DNA of 64,000 bases from Paroedura picta. Taxonomy: Eukaryota > Chordata > Lepidosauria > Squamata > Gekkonidae. A program made the translations under genes and the position numbers. The stretch spans positions 4,858,501 through 4,922,500 of the forward strand of contig NC_135386.1 of assembly GCF_049243985.1 (NCBI RefSeq). The letters run 5' to 3'. The first letter of the stretch is position 1. Each line of letters opens with the position of its first letter. The notes under the pieces were generated by a model, which saw only the letters and a program-made list of their open reading frames with translations, made no database searches and was not told the DNA's origin. Below, in pieces: positions 27,501 to 33,095 of the stretch.

Positions 27501-30500
27501 AGCCAACTGAAAATAATTTTCTATTCTATATAATTTACAAAACAAAACAAAAAATCACAACAGCCTAATTAACCTCTGAATCTACCCCAGCCAAGAGCCT
27601 TCTTAATTCTTCTCCCATTGATGCAGCTATGATCCCACCTTTGGATGGAGTAGTCCACAAATCTCTCACATGTGAGAAAAGGGACTTTCCAATAAACTAT
27701 GTTCCCTGGTATCCACCTTACTAGAAGCATCTAAGCATAGCCTCTCTGAATAGGACACCTTCCTATAACAATCGTTTATTGGATGGAACAGAATCTAACC
27801 TAGCAAAAAAGCTCTCCTATTGTGGGGTGTAAACATAAATATACACCCTCATACTCCCCCACTGACTCAATATATACACATTCCGTTACCCATCTCGTGC
27901 TTACAATATGGCCTCTTTCTTAAAAAGCAGCACTGGAGCAAAGTCCATCCAACTAAAGCCAATATACCATGGAGAGAACACCTGCCCCCTCCTACCCAAG
28001 AGCAGCATCCTCTCCAATTAGTTCCAATTCACAGCTTTCTTAAATGGGAACAGAGACAATCATTTTTACATAAGCCACCAGTTGCCTGCCTCAGCCCAAG
28101 AGGCCTCCAGTGCATCACAGCAGGGCATTTGTTCCTGAAAGCCAAAAGAAATACAGCTTGAAACAAAGAACACTCGAACTACCTGTCCAGTAGTCTGAAC
28201 TACACTGCATCAGCCCAAGCAGAATTAATGTGGATACAAGACATGGGTGTAGCTTAAGACATTGCTTTGCCAATTACAGGAAATACACAACTAGCTCCTA
28301 GATTGTATCAGCCTAAACAGTCAATAATTCCAGAAAGGTAAAGTTTGTTAGGAAGTGGAAGCAAAAAAATAACCCTGGAGACCTGTAGCTAACATGAGGT
28401 TTTCCCCAACCTGAAAAATAATGCACTTTGGCTTTATGGGGCAAAATAGGGGCTTAAAACTGCATTAAACTACAATACCATCTTGCATCTTAAGAGCCTC
28501 TTGTGGCGCAGAGTGGTAAGGCAGCCGTCTGAAAGCTTTGCCCATAAGGCTGGGAGTTCAATCCCAGCAGCCGGCTCAAGGTTGACTCAGCCTTCCATCC
28601 TTCCGAGGTCGGTGAAATGAGTACCCAGCTTGCTGGGGGGTAAACGGTCATGACTGGGGAAGGCACTGGCAAACCACCCCGTATTGAGTCTGCCATGAAA
28701 ACGCTAGAGGGCGTCACCCCAAGGGTCAGACATGACTCGGTGCTTGCACAGGGGATACCTTTACTTTACCTTTACCATCTTGCTCTGGTTCTTAACTTAA
28801 ATTATACCCAACACAAACTGCAGTTCAAGTTCTAACTCCAACAGAGAAAACCCCAGTAGAACATTCCAACATTCCCAGGATAGTAGACCCCTGAAAACTT
28901 ATCTGTTTTAGTATTGCATTGGCATTTTATTTTATGCTGAATAGTTGCCTCTAGGGAATACAAAATATGAATCTTCTAGAATAAGCTATTTGGGCATGTA
29001 TCTCCACTCCCCCAAGAACGAGTCAGCCCTTTCCTAATACAAACTGAAAGCTTGCTCAAAACTGCCAGGATCACAATGGCAACATGGGTGCCAAGTCCCA
29101 CAGCACTCCAGACGCGAACTTGCACAGCTCAAGAGATTTTGCCACACCCAGGGCAGCTGGACAGCACAGGATGAACGGACCTTGTCCTACACTAATGCAA
29201 ACTGGAAGCTGTCCAATTATTCAGGCACTAAGGTGCCTACCCCATTACGAGTCCAGAAACATACCTCGCAGCTACACAGCACGATACAAAAAGTGCACTC
29301 CTACCATGGCAGAGAAGTGCCACATGCCATCCAACTCTGCCACATGCATGCACACTCACTCATAACACTGCAAGGCCTTGGGCCTGCCCTGATCCGTACA
29401 GTTTTCAACTGGTGTGTCTGAGACACAAGAAGTTCTACAACTCTTTTAATTAGATTGGACGTTCAGCACAAGCACGTATAAAGGACCTTGGGCACACATG
29501 TGCTTTCATGACCACTACGTTTTCTTAGCTTGAGTTCTTGCTTTCTGGCTCTGGCCTAGTTTTGCTGTTCTCTTCCTTCCTCTGCCACAGAAACAAGGGC
29601 CAGAGAAAGATGGAGAAAACAAACAAAAAAGAATAATGAAGAGGCAAAGAGATACCTTTTTATATTATTATTATTAGATTTATAGCCCGCCACTCCCTTG
29701 CGGCTCGTGGCGGGTAACAATATCGCAATTCCCCATTAAAACCCCATAAAACAATAATAACATTGCCAATATTGCCGGCATGGCAAGAATGGCAGCTCAA
29801 CTCCCCCCCCCCTCCCTCCCACTACTAGCGGGTGGAGAGGAGGTCCTGATGATGTTTTGCTTCGGGTCCAGAACCCGAGTCCCCGGGGGAGGCATAGATC
29901 TATTATATGGTGGGGATGGGGATGTAGTGTTACTGAATACTGGGGAAATAACTGGAATAAGTATGTATGTATACAAATGCATTGTGAAGACTCATACACA
30001 AAATCAGTTTCTTCAGCAGTGGATTTGTTCAGCTCAATAGTGGAACCAAATTTTTCAGTCAGATACTGTCAAAAAAATTGTTAAACATATACAGTTTAAC
30101 AATTTTTTTGACAGTATCTGACTGAAAAATTTGGCAGGGGGAGTTTCCTTTTAAGCCTTTCAATCTGTGATCTTCTGTATTATGTATTTGTGTTTTTTGC
30201 GATAGAGGGAAATAGCAAAATCAATATAGAGAATACAAAAAAATATTAGAAAAGTAAAAGAGTTGAGAAATGAAAACACACATGATAGAAAAATACAGAG
30301 GAAAAAGGAAAATTATTAATAGCAGAATAAAGAGTGAAAGACAAACAAAATACTAAAGAAAAATGAAGCACAAAGTGAAAAAAGTGCCAGGAGTGTGAAT
30401 GAAAACTTACAGAGAAGATGAAAACAAATATAAAGAGGGAACGATTGATTAAAAGGAACAACAACAGAGAAAAGATAAAGTGGAAGACTAATAGCCAAAT

Positions 30501-31518
30501 TATGGAAGAGAGAAGACAACAAACAGAAAACATGAAAAGAAAAAGAAGGAAAGATTGCAATGTGAGAGACTAATAAAGGAGGAATGAGACAGAAGCAAAG
30601 AAAAAGAAGAAAAACTTATAGAAAGCAGAAGATAATAAAGCAACGACTAATAAAAAAGGAATGAGAAATGAAAACAGCAAGAAAGAAAGCCAGTAGAGAA
30701 TATAGACAAGAATGACAGGACCAAACATTAGAACAGAAAAATAAGGAACAGAAGATGCAGAACTGTTTTTAAAAACGATTATTATTAGCAGAGTTGGTTT
30801 TTATAGGCCGCTTTTCTCTACCAGAAGGGTTCTCAAAGCGGCTTACAATCGCCTCTCTCCAAAACAGACACCCTGCGAGAGAGGCAAGAAGACATGAATA
30901 AAAAACAGAAAGTCCACAGAGAAAGAGAAAAAGAAAGGGGGAGATTAAGAAAAGCAGGAGTCCAACGAGTGAAACAAACCAGAGTCTCTTTTTTCGGGTG
31001 GGGGATAAGCAGAGCGCCTCGGGGAGGCGTGGCCGGGCCTGGTCCGTTCCCCCCCCCCGCATTCCTCCGTCTCTCGCCCCCTCCCCTCCCCCCCCTCGCC
31101 GCGGGGGGCGCACCTGGATGACCTCGTTGACCTCCCGGATGCACTCCACCATGTGCTGCAGGATCTGCTCGGCGGTGAGGACCTCGTAGCGGTAGTCCTC
31201 CTCCTGGTCGTGGCCCAGGCCGCCGCCGCCGCCCCCCCCGCCGGGCCCGGGCCCGCCTAGGCCGCTGCCGCCCAGGCCTCCTCCCCCTCCGCCGCCGCCG
31301 GGCCCGAGGCCGCCGCCGCCGCCGCCGGTCTCGCCGCACAGCAGGCCGTCGCGCTCGCCTCCCACGCCCAGGCCGGGCTCGACCAGCTCCACCTCGCCCA
31401 GGTCCAGGTCGGGCTCGTCGTCGTCGTCGGGCTCGTCCTCGTCCTCCTCAGCGCCGCTGTCCTCGCTGCACTCCTCGTCCTCGTCGAACTCGTAGTTGTA
31501 GCCTTCGTCCGAGTCCAT
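432..31518 (-). CDS. ARIH1: ARIH1 (ariadne-1), RBR E3 ubiquitin-protein ligase; 13 of 14 coding exons, 3' end beyond left edge
   Basis: The coding exons, in transcript order on the minus strand, are 31518-31114, 21111-21044, 16874-16730, 14376-14284, 13830-13775, 9757-9691, 7384-7278, 6267-6225, 5349-5278, 3847-3717, 3481-3424, 1578-1318 and 544-432. Joined they give 539 codons plus two bases with no stop, and all phases fit. The protein has an acidic N terminus (residues 10-40), a glycine-rich stretch (65-102), a UBA-like region (about 105-158), RING1 starting at Cys196, an IBR (about 279-345), RING2 with the predicted catalytic Cys367 (human Cys357) and the C-terminal Ariadne domain. ARIH1 is a RING-HECT hybrid ligase: it takes ubiquitin from UBCH7 onto the RING2 cysteine and primes substrates of neddylated cullin-RING ligases. 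The protein is close to identical to human ARIH1 outside the glycine tract, which is about 10 residues longer here. The last exon, expected to encode CESRRRVLLQH and onward, was not found and should lie to the left. Confidence 0.97.
1318..1578 (-). CDS. ARIH1: ARIH1 coding exon 12 (Ariadne domain)
   Basis: This exon encodes residues 416-502, from [20 protein letters not shown] to [11 protein letters not shown], the helical core of the Ariadne domain. Both ends are phase 0, with a CAG acceptor and a GTAAAG donor. Confidence 0.97.
2441..2548 (+). mobile_element. Unclassified retroposon fragment (GTGGCACCTTTA family)
   Basis: This carries the phrase set TAGCCGTGTTGGTCTG, GAGTCCAGTGGCACCTTT and GAGCTTTCGTGTGCA that recurs at 22907, 34347 and 56650. 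The family is common in reptile genomes. I suspect a Penelope-like element 3' region but cannot show it. Confidence 0.6.
3232..3286 (+). mobile_element. hAT MITE end fragment
   Basis: CAGGGGTAGTCAACCTGTGG and the following bases match one arm of the foldback MITE at 34106-34226. The other end is not recognisable. Confidence 0.65.
3424..3481 (-). CDS. ARIH1: ARIH1 coding exon 11
   Basis: This 58-bp exon encodes the last base of Trp396 and residues 397-415 ([19 protein letters not shown]), the start of the Ariadne domain that holds RING2 autoinhibited. The acceptor is CAG and the donor GTGAGT. Confidence 0.95.
3717..3847 (-). CDS. ARIH1: ARIH1 coding exon 10 (RING2, catalytic cysteine)
   Basis: This exon encodes residues 353-395 plus two bases of Trp396. 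It holds RING2: [18 protein letters not shown], where the cysteine of GGCNHM (Cys367, human Cys357) is the ubiquitin-accepting residue, followed by the ligands of [13 protein letters not shown]. The acceptor is CAG and the donor GTAGGT. Confidence 0.97.
3953..4216 (-). mobile_element. tRNA-derived SINE, old copy
   Basis: This diverged, nearly full-length copy shows GAGCTGGTTTTT at its 3' side, CCCCACAACAGACA in the middle and a tRNA-like head near 4195-4216, reversed relative to ARIH1 antisense. Confidence 0.75.
4375..4560. mobile_element. Retroposon fragments of the GTGGCACC family
   Basis: Two facing pieces (CAAGAGTCCAATAGCACCTT and GCGCTACTGGACTTTTAA) flank TTTCATGAGTCACTGGCTC, like the copy at 52178-52266. 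Confidence 0.5.
4598..4890 (-). repeat. CR1 3' end with five tandem tail units
   Basis: Units lie at 4598-4640, 4641-4683, 4684-4726, 4727-4769 (43 bp each) and 4770-4820 (51 bp). The remainder of a CR1 3' end follows to about 4890. Each unit contains GAGTTGGAAGGGGCCATACA and the CR1 terminal octamer. Confidence 0.9.
5278..5349 (-). CDS. ARIH1: ARIH1 coding exon 9
   Basis: This exon encodes residues 329-352 ([20 protein letters not shown] and four more), the linker before RING2. The acceptor is CAG. The donor GTCGGC is the weakest in the gene, but it joins in phase with exon 10. Confidence 0.93.
5672..5702 (+). mobile_element. LINE-type 3' tail with (GATT)n
   Basis: GACCGTAAATAAAGATTGAT, followed by more GATT units, resembles a non-LTR retrotransposon 3' end. 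The duplicated GTGCTGGGTCAGTC on both sides (about 5648-5661 and 5703-5716) looks like its target-site duplication. Confidence 0.55.
6225..6267 (-). CDS. ARIH1: ARIH1 coding exon 8
   Basis: This 43-bp exon completes the IBR with residues 315-328 ([14 protein letters not shown]). The acceptor is CAG and the donor GTGAGT. It is too short to be seen without the protein family as a guide. Confidence 0.94.
6680..6956 (-). mobile_element. tRNA-derived SINE, full-length
   Basis: Read on the minus strand, it starts GAGAGCCAGTTTGGTGTAGT (A box) with GGTTCGATTCC (B box), and ends in AACCAACTCTTCTTCTTC. At 277 bp it is the best reference copy in the window for the family seen at 12855, 24640, 35360, 37760, 39288 and 58710. 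Confidence 0.85.
7130..7206 (-). mobile_element. 5S rRNA-derived SINE fragment
   Basis: On the minus strand it reads like the 5S rRNA internal promoter region (CGGAAGCTGAGCAGGGTCAG, then TTAGTACTCAGATGGGAGG). It is a partial, diverged copy, so a SINE3-type fragment rather than a 5S gene. Confidence 0.65.
7278..7384 (-). CDS. ARIH1: ARIH1 coding exon 7
   Basis: This exon encodes residues 279-313 plus two bases of Cys314. It carries most of the IBR zinc ligands ([11 protein letters not shown] and RCKCGRQF). The acceptor is TAG and the donor GTAAGC. Confidence 0.96.
8640..9150 (+). mobile_element. L2-like LINE 3' end
   Basis: A decayed ORF2 C terminus ([20 protein letters not shown], then FSAFRRA) is followed by a 3' hairpin, GAACCGCCACAAGACTTTG with GAGTGGCGGT, and an ATAAAT-rich tail. 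The same hairpin tail recurs at 23547, 29656, 51444 and 61231. Confidence 0.7.
9150..9628 (+). repeat. Four tandem copies of a CR1-like 3' unit
   Basis: Units of 118-135 bp each carry TCTGATCCAGCAGGGCTCTT-like sequence and end in GTTCTTA (9241, 9359, 9494, 9612). The unit matches the CR1-like 3' end at 63900-64000. Confidence 0.8.
9691..9757 (-). CDS. ARIH1: ARIH1 coding exon 6
   Basis: This 67-bp exon encodes the last base of Met256 and residues 257-278 ([20 protein letters not shown] and two more), the RING1-IBR linker helix. The acceptor is TAG and the donor GTGAGT. Confidence 0.95.
10578..11021 (+). mobile_element. hAT-type DNA transposon with nested retroposon fragment
   Basis: It starts CAGGGGTCCCCAGG and ends GCACCATGTTGGGGACC, in the style of the elements at 16314 and 54341. 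A GTGGCACC-family fragment (about 10693-10822) appears inserted in it. Confidence 0.65.
11252..11539 (-). mobile_element. SINE with class-II-tRNA-like head, complete
   Basis: The minus strand begins near GAGCCTCTTGTGGCACAGGG and carries GAGTTCGATCCC (B box), with a GGTACCTTTACCTTT tail. It is flanked by the direct repeat AGTCACATA (about 11243-11251 and 11540-11548), a target-site duplication. Confidence 0.85.
12330..12420 (+). mobile_element. CR1-like fragment
   Basis: GAACTCGAGGGCAGGCCACA and AGGAAGTCCTTCTTCA match the region just upstream of the C terminus of the CR1-like copy at 63480-64000. Confidence 0.5.
12436..12820 (-). mobile_element. CR1 LINE 3' end with ORF2 C terminus
   Basis: The minus strand encodes [20 protein letters not shown], then [18 protein letters not shown], the typical CR1 reverse-transcriptase C terminus, followed by the short CR1 3' UTR ending GAGTTGGAAGGGACC in reverse. 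Confidence 0.85.
12855..13036 (-). mobile_element. tRNA-derived SINE, 5'-truncated
   Basis: A (GAA)n run leads into GAGTTGGTTCTTATATGCCG, nearly identical to 6680-6956, and breaks off after CAGTGCCGTGGC. Confidence 0.8.
13105..13290 (+). mobile_element. CR1-like 3' end
   Basis: It ends TCCTCTTATGTTCTTATG after TGGCCTCATCCAACATGGC, a variant of the CR1-like 3' unit at 9150-9628. Confidence 0.55.
13775..13830 (-). CDS. ARIH1: ARIH1 coding exon 5
   Basis: This 56-bp exon encodes residues 238-255 ([18 protein letters not shown]) plus two bases of Met256, at the end of RING1. The acceptor is CAG and the donor GTAAGT. Confidence 0.95.
13913..14100. repeat. GGTTGCCAAC-family element, degraded
   Basis: GGGCTGCCGACCTCCAGGTA and CTCCACCCCCAAATTTC are the two sides of an interspersed repeat seen better at 38876-39102 and 47802-48000. 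Confidence 0.5.
14284..14376 (-). CDS. ARIH1: ARIH1 coding exon 4
   Basis: This exon encodes residues 207-237. It continues RING1 with the ligand motif [12 protein letters not shown]. Both ends are phase 0, with a CAG acceptor and a GTAAAA donor. Confidence 0.96.
14488..14990 (+). other. Unassigned CpG-bearing open frame of 85 codons
   Basis: An open frame at 14488-14745 (ending [15 protein letters not shown]) is followed by about 240 bases with an ATTAAATAAA near 14963. The first part has more CpG than its surroundings in ARIH1 intron 3. It could be a retrocopy remnant, but I recognise no parent gene and no poly(A) follows. Confidence 0.25.
15448..15665 (-). mobile_element. SINE-like repeat, old
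   Basis: It has TGCCTTTCCCCTCAATGGG, ATTTTATCGTCACGGTAATC and TTCGAACC, the signature of an old tRNA-type SINE with LINE-like tail also present near 17900-18060, 36370-36600 and 38440-38560. Confidence 0.55.
15975..16314 (-). mobile_element. hAT-type DNA transposon, old
   Basis: It ends CACAATGCTGGGGACTCCTG and contains AGCCAATCAAATCTGCAATC and GGCTGCCATAGGAGACAG, parallel to 54341-54705. The left end is uncertain. Confidence 0.5.
16730..16874 (-). CDS. ARIH1: ARIH1 coding exon 3
   Basis: This exon encodes Arg158 (last base) to Ser206, including [19 protein letters not shown] and the first RING1 zinc ligands in the motif [10 protein letters not shown] (Cys196, Cys199). The acceptor is CAG and the donor GTGAGT. 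Confidence 0.96.
17192..17498 (+). mobile_element. hAT-type DNA transposon with intact 8-bp target duplication
   Basis: The 307-bp element begins CAGTGGTCCCCAACC and ends GGTTGGGGATCGCTA, imperfect inverted repeats. The exact 8-bp direct repeat CTTTAAAG flanks it (17184-17191 and 17499-17506). It has no coding capacity. Confidence 0.85.
17507..19655. other. ARIH1 intron 2, mostly unassigned
   Basis: Apart from an old SINE at about 17900-18060 and G-runs near 18990, I see no repeat or exon that I can name. A CpG-bearing stretch at 18290-18420 is unassigned. Confidence 0.4.
19656..19990 (-). mobile_element. CR1 LINE 3' end with ORF2 C terminus
   Basis: The minus strand encodes [20 protein letters not shown], then [20 protein letters not shown], plus the CR1 3' UTR whose tip reads AATCATAGAGTTGGAAGG on the plus strand. 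Confidence 0.87.
21044..21111 (-). CDS. ARIH1: ARIH1 coding exon 2
   Basis: This exon encodes residues 136-157 ([20 protein letters not shown] and two more) plus two bases of Arg158, in the UBA-like domain. The acceptor is TAG and the donor GTAAGC. A 60-bp tandem duplication lies about 20 bp upstream of its acceptor. Confidence 0.95.
21131..21250. repeat. 60-bp tandem duplication upstream of ARIH1 exon 2
   Basis: Units 21131-21190 and 21191-21250 differ at only two positions. The right unit boundary is contiguous and no other repeat family is involved. In transcript orientation the array ends about 20 bp before the exon 2 acceptor. Confidence 0.95.
21499..21776 (-). mobile_element. SINE with class-II-tRNA-like head
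   Basis: Same family as 11252-11539 and 28487-28773; GGTAAAGGTATCCCCGGTGC at the 3' side and a head ending GTGGCGCAGAGTGG on the minus strand. Confidence 0.85.
22172..22262. repeat. Hairpin with a duplicated centre
   Basis: The arms TCCCTAAACAACCAAC and GTTGGTTGTTTAGGGA, together with the inner ACTCCTGA/TCAGGAGT, form a 57-bp near-perfect inverted repeat (22172-22228). The central ACTCCTGAATAGTTTTCAGG is repeated directly at 22237-22256. Confidence 0.9.
22907..22993 (-). mobile_element. Retroposon fragment (GTGGCACC family)
   Basis: The minus strand shows TTAGAGTCCAGGGGCACCTT and CGAGCTTTCGTGTGCACG, matching 2441-2548. Confidence 0.6.
23435..23463. repeat. T16-G13 homopolymer junction
   Basis: Sixteen T are followed directly by thirteen G in ARIH1 intron 1. 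Exact lengths are prone to sequencing error. Confidence 0.8.
23547..23665 (+). mobile_element. L2-like LINE 3' tail hairpin
   Basis: GTAAACCGCCACAAGTCTTG and GAGCGGCGGTATATAAATC are followed by (AATA)n, the same tail as 8640-9150. Confidence 0.65.
24640..24852 (+). mobile_element. tRNA-derived SINE, 5'-truncated
   Basis: CTGGGTGACCTTGGGCCGGT and a GGGTTCTTGTTGTGGGG middle lead to AAAGACCAGCTCTT, the sense orientation of the family at 6680-6956. Confidence 0.7.
24853..26950. other. ARIH1 intron 1, mostly unassigned
   Basis: This holds a LINE-type tail at about 25605-25650, a Sauria-SINE head (25831-25920) and otherwise AT-rich sequence with no exon or conserved motif that I can name. Confidence 0.4.
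25831..25920 (+). mobile_element. Sauria SINE, 5' part
   Basis: GTAGCAGAGCATCTGCTTTG and GCATCCCCAGTTAAAA match the tRNA-related head of the squamate Sauria SINE. Confidence 0.6.
26962..27064. mobile_element. hAT foldback MITE
   Basis: It starts CAGGGGTAGTC and ends ACCACAGGTTGACTACCCCT plus G, as inverted repeats. CTCTAGAG (26954-26961) and CTCTAGAA (27065-27072) flank it as a near-exact 8-bp target duplication. Confidence 0.85.
27073..28476. other. ARIH1 intron 1, no recognisable element
   Basis: I see no exon, SINE or LINE here; the sequence is unremarkable and AT-rich. Confidence 0.4.
28487..28773 (+). mobile_element. SINE with class-II-tRNA-like head, complete with target duplication
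   Basis: The head has GTGGCGCAGAGTGGTAAGG (A box) and GGGAGTTCAATCCC (B box), and the tail is ACCTTTACTTTACC. The 10-bp direct repeat ACCATCTTGC at 28477-28486 and 28774-28783 is an exact target-site duplication. Confidence 0.9.
28790..29655. other. ARIH1 intron 1, no recognisable element
   Basis: No exon or named repeat was found in this stretch. Confidence 0.35.
29656..29870 (-). mobile_element. L2-like LINE 3' end
   Basis: (ATT)n, then TAGCCCGCCACTCCCTTGCG and GCTCGTGGCGGGTAACAA, is the reverse of the LINE hairpin tail, followed by CCCCATTAAAACCCC as in the copies at 51444 and 61231. Confidence 0.65.
30046..30134. repeat. Perfect 41-bp inverted repeat with 7-nt loop
   Basis: Left arm 30046-30086 is the exact reverse complement of right arm 30094-30134; the loop is ATATACA. 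The arms begin CCAAATTTTTCAGTCAGA. No flanking target duplication is evident. Confidence 0.97.
30165..30770 (+). repeat. 600-bp polypurine stretch in ARIH1 intron 1
   Basis: Most bases are A or G (mainly GAAA, AGAAA and AAGAGA words) with no fixed period. In ARIH1 sense it is a long U/C-rich tract starting about 350 nt after the exon 1 donor. Confidence 0.8.
30785..30890 (-). mobile_element. tRNA-derived SINE fragment
   Basis: GAGTTGGTTTTTATAGGCCG to AAAACAGACACCCTGCGAG is the 3' part of the family at 6680-6956. Confidence 0.7.
31114..31518 (-). CDS. ARIH1: ARIH1 coding exon 1
   Basis: This exon encodes residues 1-135, from [11 protein letters not shown] to EVNEVIQ, and ends in phase 0 at a GTGCGC donor. 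It holds the acidic N terminus, a glycine-rich tract at residues 65-102 and the start of the UBA-like region ([20 protein letters not shown]). The start ATG is the human-equivalent one; the bases before it are a (GCC)7 run. The reading frame stays open upstream to an ATG at 31905, but nothing known in the family supports that extension. Confidence 0.96.
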
Positions 31519-31539
31519 GGCGGCGGCGGCGGCGGCGGC
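31519..31539 (-). repeat. (GCC)7 triplet run in ARIH1 5' UTR
   Basis: Seven GCC triplets directly precede the ARIH1 start codon on the sense strand. The tract is short, but it is CGG-type and abuts the ATG. Confidence 0.85.
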
Positions 31540-31805
31540 GGAGGGGCGAGGGGGCCGGCGGCGGCGGCGGTGGCGGCGACTGGGCGGGCGGGCGGCCCCC
31601 TCAGCGGGCCGGGACTCGAAGGCTCCTCCGGCCGCCGGGCCCTCAGCGGAACCGACAGCAAACGCGCGCGCGGGCCCGCCGCTTTCTCCCCTCACAGGCG
31701 CCGCTGAGCCAACAAAGGGACGCGTCCGGCCCGCTCCGTCACCTGGACGCACGCGGCGCAGGCGCAGCGCCGGCGGCGGGGTGGGGCGCAACCCCTCGCG
31801 TCGCC

Positions 31806-31813
31806 TGACGTCA
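31806..31813. promoter_or_regulatory. Consensus CRE (CREB/ATF site)
   Basis: TGACGTCA, a perfect palindromic CRE, lies 288 bases upstream of the ARIH1 ATG within the CpG island. Confidence 0.6.
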
Positions 31814-31930
31814 CCGCGTCGCGCGCGCGCGCGCTGGAGGGGGGTTCTCTTTTTTTTTTTTTTAATAACACCAAGCCGCGCGTTCGTCGGGGAAGCCCCG
31901 CCCACCGCGTTTTCGAGGGAGCGGCGGGGA

Positions 31931-32221
31931 GCTCATCTTGAGTGTGGCTCTGCCCGCTTCCCGCAACGCGGCGGCCATCTTGTGTGCGGCCCGGAATCTG
32001 TGGCAACGGCTGCGGGGGCCATCTTGAATGCGAACAGACACGCCCCCCCGTTTCGTTTGAAAAGCCGGCGGCCATCTTGAGTGTTGCTCCAAATAGCAAC
32101 GTTATGCGCCCGCACCTTGAGGGGAATAGAGGTGATGGCGGCCATCTTGAGCGTGGCCGAAATCTGAGCGTTCACATCTCCCCACACAAAAAAGAGAGAC
32201 GCTCCTGCGGCGGCCATCTTC
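31931..32221 (-). promoter_or_regulatory. ARIH1: Cluster of five YY1-like sites plus one diverged copy
   Basis: The core GGCCATCTT occurs at 31971-31982, 32015-32026, 32068-32079, 32138-32149 and 32210-32221, with a diverged copy at 31931-31940. On the minus strand each reads CAAGATGGCC or nearly so, a close YY1 match, and all share the ARIH1-sense orientation. Flanks after the core (AGTGTGGCT, AGTGTTGCT, AGCGTGGCC) are also related, so the cluster probably arose by local tandem duplication. Each site contains a sense-strand ATG in good Kozak context. Confidence 0.7.
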
Positions 32222-32236
32222 TGGAAGGTGACCCAG

Positions 32237-32247
32237 TGCGCATGCGC
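32237..32247. promoter_or_regulatory. NRF1-like palindrome
   Basis: TGCGCATGCGC matches the NRF1 consensus core and lies just outside the YY1-like cluster. Confidence 0.6.
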
Positions 32248-32524
32248 TCCTGACTTCCCTTTCTCTCCCCCCCCACCTTTGGCATCGTAGGGCAAAGGGC
32301 GCCGAAATGTGCAGCCCGCCCTCCTATTGAGGTTGCCACCTTTGGGCTGCAAAATGCCTGAAGATTTTGGAATGGGACCTCGGAAGGTTATAAGAGCTGT
32401 CGATTTCCCATGTTATTTCAAATGGGTCTACTTGGATATAAAAAACCATGTTGACCCAGCTCCCCGAGTCTTCAGTCTGTGACTTAGAATCATAGATAAT
32501 TAGATAATAACATGCTAATTCATA

Positions 32525-32655
32525 GGGGTGCCAGCTCCAGGTTGGAAATACCTGGAGATTTTGGGGGTGGAGCCTGAGGATGGTGGCTCCCCACAGATCC
32601 TCCTCCCCCCACCCCCAAATCTACAGGAATTTTCCAACCTGGAATTGGCAAGGCA
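32525..32655. repeat. GGTTGCCAAC-family element fragment
   Basis: GGGTGCCAGCTCCAGGTTGG and CAACCTGGAATTGGCAAGG are facing ends of the family at 38876-39102. Confidence 0.55.
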
Positions 32656-32889
32656 TATAGCAACTTAAAAAAAAATTGTTGTGGGAACTGAGCTGCATTC
32701 CAAACAGATATGAATGATTGAAATTTCCAGGTGTCATTCAGTCCATCCTTCTCTCCAGACCGTCAGTGGTCTGCAAAGAGTAAATGTCTATATGCATTAA
32801 AATTTCTAGTGCTCCTTGTGAATTAGACCTTCAAATAAGCAGTGTTTTTAATACAAAGTGTTTTGTTTTTAAAGCTGGAATTAGGCTAT

Positions 32890-33095
32890 ATTACAAAAGC
32901 TTTTACTACCTGAAAGGGTCCCATAGTGGTTTACCATCACCTTTTCTTCCCCTCCCGACAACAGACATCCTGTGAGATAGGTGATGCTGAGAGAGCTCTA
33001 TAAGAACTGTGAATGGCAAGGTCATCCAGCTGCCTGCATATGGAAGAGTGGGGAATCTAACCAGTTTTTCCAGATTAGAAGCCACATTTATTTGG
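32890..33095 (-). mobile_element. tRNA-derived SINE, old copy
   Basis: CCCGACAACAGACATCCTGT and CAAGGTCATCCAGCTGCCTG place it in the 6680-6956 family. Confidence 0.65.

Larger units (their letters stand above)
31020..32290. promoter_or_regulatory. ARIH1: ARIH1 CpG island and promoter region
   Basis: This is a GC- and CpG-dense block over ARIH1 exon 1 and about 770 bases upstream. It contains a (GC)n run at about 31819-31833, a consensus CRE, repeated YY1-like sites and an NRF1-like palindrome. No TATA box is obvious, as expected for a housekeeping CpG-island promoter. The exact transcription start cannot be read from the sequence. Confidence 0.8.

Noticed and set aside
28487-28783. A functional tRNA gene (also at 6680-6956 and 11252-11539)
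   Set aside because: A and B boxes are present, but the heads cannot fold as complete tRNAs, are followed by SINE bodies and are flanked by target duplications.
30246-30560. 104-codon hydrophobic open frame on the minus strand
   Set aside because: It is the translation of the U/C-rich complement of the polypurine block; no gene-like features.
31518-31905. In-frame N-terminal extension of ARIH1 by 129 codons from an ATG at 31905
   Set aside because: The frame is open, but GC-rich islands rarely contain stops. The extension is low-complexity Arg/Ala/Pro, and the known family start is MDSDEGY at 31518.
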